Shown here: positions 13,228 through 14,260 of the stretch, piece by piece
Layout of the letters: each line of letters opens with the position of its first letter
How positions within the stretch are numbered: the first letter of the stretch is position 1
Assembly: GCA_044359885.1 (NCBI GenBank)
Contig: JBIKLI010000079.1
Location: forward strand, 1 to 14,260
DNA from: CAIOSQ01 sp044359885
Lineage (GTDB): Bacteria > Pseudomonadota > Alphaproteobacteria > CACIAM-22H2
Length of the DNA: 14,260 nt
Reading direction: 5' to 3'
Position numbers and translations under genes: made by a program
The notes under the pieces: generated by a model
Told to the model about the DNA's origin: nothing
Seen by the model: the letters and a program-made list of their open reading frames with translations, nothing else
Databases searched by the model: none

Positions 13228-13238
13228 GGCCGACGCTC

Positions 13239-13745
13239 TCAGCCGCGGCCGCCGAGGCCGCAATGGGCGATCACGAACGCGGCGATCGCCGGCACGTCGT
13301 CGATCGGCAGGACAGGCACGCGCAATCCTTCCAGCGCCGCATCCGAGGCCACGGCGACGACGCGGTCGTCGGCGGGGGCCAGCAGCGGCTTGCCGACCGA
13401 TGGGCGATGGACCTCGAGCTTGTCGTGGGCATGATGCTTGAAGCCCTCGATCAGCAGCAGGTCGACGGGCGACATGCGGGCGATCAGCGCCTCGACCGGA
13501 GGCTCGGGATCGCCGCGCAGCTCGTGCATCAGGGCGAAGCGGCGGGCCGACGAGACCAGCACCTCGCGCGCGCCGGCCTCGCGATGGGCGTGGGAATCCT
13601 TGCCGGGCTGATCGACGTCGAAGCCGGAATGGGCGTGCTTGATGGTCGAGACCGAAAGGCCGCGCACGACCAGCGCGGGGATCAGGCGGATCATCAGCGT
13701 CGTCTTGCCGCTGCCGCTCCAGCCGGCGAGGCCGAAGATCTTCAT
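13239..13745 (-). CDS. mobB: Molybdopterin-guanine dinucleotide biosynthesis protein MobB
   Basis: 168-residue P-loop GTP-binding protein thought to assist MobA in attaching GMP to Moco. The Walker A motif is 'GWSGSGKTT' (8-16). MobB-specific blocks are 'STIKHAHSGFDVDQPGKDSH' (33-52) and 'REAGA' just after it, then 'LLLIEGFK' (96-103) and 'KLEVHRPSVGKPLL' (109-122). The ATG overlaps the pgsA stop by 4 bases (ATGA at 13745-13742), so the gene is translationally coupled to a phospholipid gene despite the unrelated function. MobA is not in the window. The start is firm because the nucleotide-binding loop begins at residue 8. Confidence 0.95.
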   Translation of the reverse strand: MKIFGLAGWSGSGKTTLMIRLIPALVVRGLSVSTIKHAHSGFDVDQPGKDSHAHREAGAREVLVSSARRFALMHELRGDPEPPVEALIARMSPVDLLLIEGFKHHAHDKLEVHRPSVGKPLLAPADDRVVAVASDAALEGLRVPVLPIDDVPAIAAFVIAHCGLGGRG

Positions 13746-14260
13746 GTGACGGAAGGACGCTGCGCGCGTGGCGGCTCCGGCGGCCCCGGCTCCGCGGCCT
13801 GCGGCTTCTCGTCGATATGGCGCAGGCCCTCGGCCAGATAGTCGTAGCCGGTGATCAGGGTCAGCACGGCCGCGATCCACAGCAGCACTTCGCCGATCAG
13901 CAGCACGGGCAGGAAGGCGGTGGGCGCGGCGTCGCCGACGATCAGGAACCCCAGCGCCGTCATCTGCATCCCGGTCTTCCACTTCGCCAGCCGGCTGACC
14001 GGCAGCTTGGCCCGCAGTTCGGCCAGGAACTCCCGCAGGCCCGAGACAAGGACCTCGCGGCAGAGGATCACCAGCGCCGCCAGGACGTCGTATCCCGCGA
14101 CGCGCTGGAAGGCGACCAGCAGCAGGATCGTCGAGGCGACCAGCAGCTTGTCGGCGATCGGGTCGAAGATTCGGCCGAGCTTGGATTGCTGCTTCCAGGC
14201 CCGGGCGAAGTACCCGTCGAGATAATCGGTGACCGCGGCAGCGGTGTAGAGCGCACAGGC
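13742..14260 (-). CDS. pgsA: CDP-diacylglycerol-glycerol-3-phosphate 3-phosphatidyltransferase PgsA (partial, 5' end outside window)
   Basis: 173 in-frame codons including the stop are visible, and the frame is open to the right edge. The first visible part has the full CDP-alcohol phosphotransferase signature D-x2-DG-x2-AR-x8-G-x3-D-x3-D, starting 'DYLDGYFAR' and finishing 'GRIFDPIADK' (14221-14140 region). Hydrophobic helices follow, and a proline-rich, soluble tail ends the protein. The enzyme sits in the inner membrane and makes phosphatidylglycerophosphate, the committed step to phosphatidylglycerol and cardiolipin. Compared with family members roughly 15-30 N-terminal residues are missing. 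The phosphatidylglycerol it supplies is also the donor used by Lgt, which is encoded elsewhere in the window. Confidence 0.95.
   Translation of the reverse strand, partial: ACALYTAAAVTDYLDGYFARAWKQQSKLGRIFDPIADKLLVASTILLLVAFQRVAGYDVLAALVILCREVLVSGLREFLAELRAKLPVSRLAKWKTGMQMTALGFLIVGDAAPTAFLPVLLIGEVLLWIAAVLTLITGYDYLAEGLRHIDEKPQAAEPGPPEPPRAQRPSVT

Noticed and set aside
11812..13434. 540-residue plus-strand frame opposite moeA and mobB
   Set aside because: It is antisense to two well-supported Moco genes and is rich in arginine, histidine and glutamine, typical of a GC-rich shadow frame.
1..14260. CRISPR array, tRNA, rRNA, insertion sequence or prophage content
   Set aside because: No spaced direct repeats, cloverleaf-like segments, transposase motifs or integrase motifs were seen; gene content is core-genome throughout.

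Overview
The window looks like a chromosomal stretch from a very GC-rich alphaproteobacterium, most likely of the Rhodospirillales type. The evidence is strong G/C preference at third codon positions, the gene neighbourhoods (hldD-lgt-midA-pgeF, ubiK-ybjN-proC, pgsA-mob/moe/moa) and the protein families (phasin, COQ9/TetR-like protein, YbjN, DUF1194). The species assignment is inference. Nineteen protein-coding genes are supported, two of them cut by the window ends, plus one speculative 22-codon reading frame. No rRNA, tRNA, CRISPR array, insertion sequence, phage gene or obvious horizontally acquired block was seen.

Region 1 (1-5037, minus strand) is a tight envelope-oriented operon read from right to left: hldD (heptose epimerase for LPS core), lgt (lipoprotein diacylglyceryl transferase), midA-like SAM methyltransferase, pgeF (peptidoglycan editing factor), an unrecognised lipoprotein, and a DUF1194 von Willebrand A protein cut by the window start. 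Three junctions are 4-base ATGA/GTGA overlaps, so translational coupling is likely. A 22-codon hydrophobic frame lies between pgeF and the lipoprotein.

Region 2 (5038-8998, plus strand) starts divergently from hldD across only 68 bases. It carries ubiK (ubiquinone biosynthesis accessory factor), a structured 194-base gap, ybjN, proC, a YbaK-type aminoacyl-tRNA editing protein, a TetR/COQ9-like protein, a phasin and a CsaA-type tRNA-binding protein. Ubiquinone (ubiK, possibly the COQ9-like protein), proline and tRNA quality (proC, ybaK, csaA) and PHA storage (phasin) are mixed here.

Region 3 (9014-11049, minus strand) is a two-component system: an OmpR-type response regulator followed by an EnvZ-like membrane histidine kinase, convergent with csaA. 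A GC-rich gap with two strong hairpins separates it from region 4.

Region 4 (11225-14260, minus strand) is pgsA (phosphatidylglycerophosphate synthase, 5' end outside the window) followed by mobB, moeA, moaD and moaE, all tightly packed. These cover molybdopterin synthase (MoaD and MoaE), molybdate insertion (MoeA) and a guanine-dinucleotide step helper (MobB).

Most of the window is ordinary core-genome content. The points worth a second look are the unrecognised two-repeat lipoprotein with the small hydrophobic frame in front of it, the COQ9-like features of the 'TetR' next to the phasin, the compact divergent promoter region between hldD and ubiK, and several structured intergenic elements.
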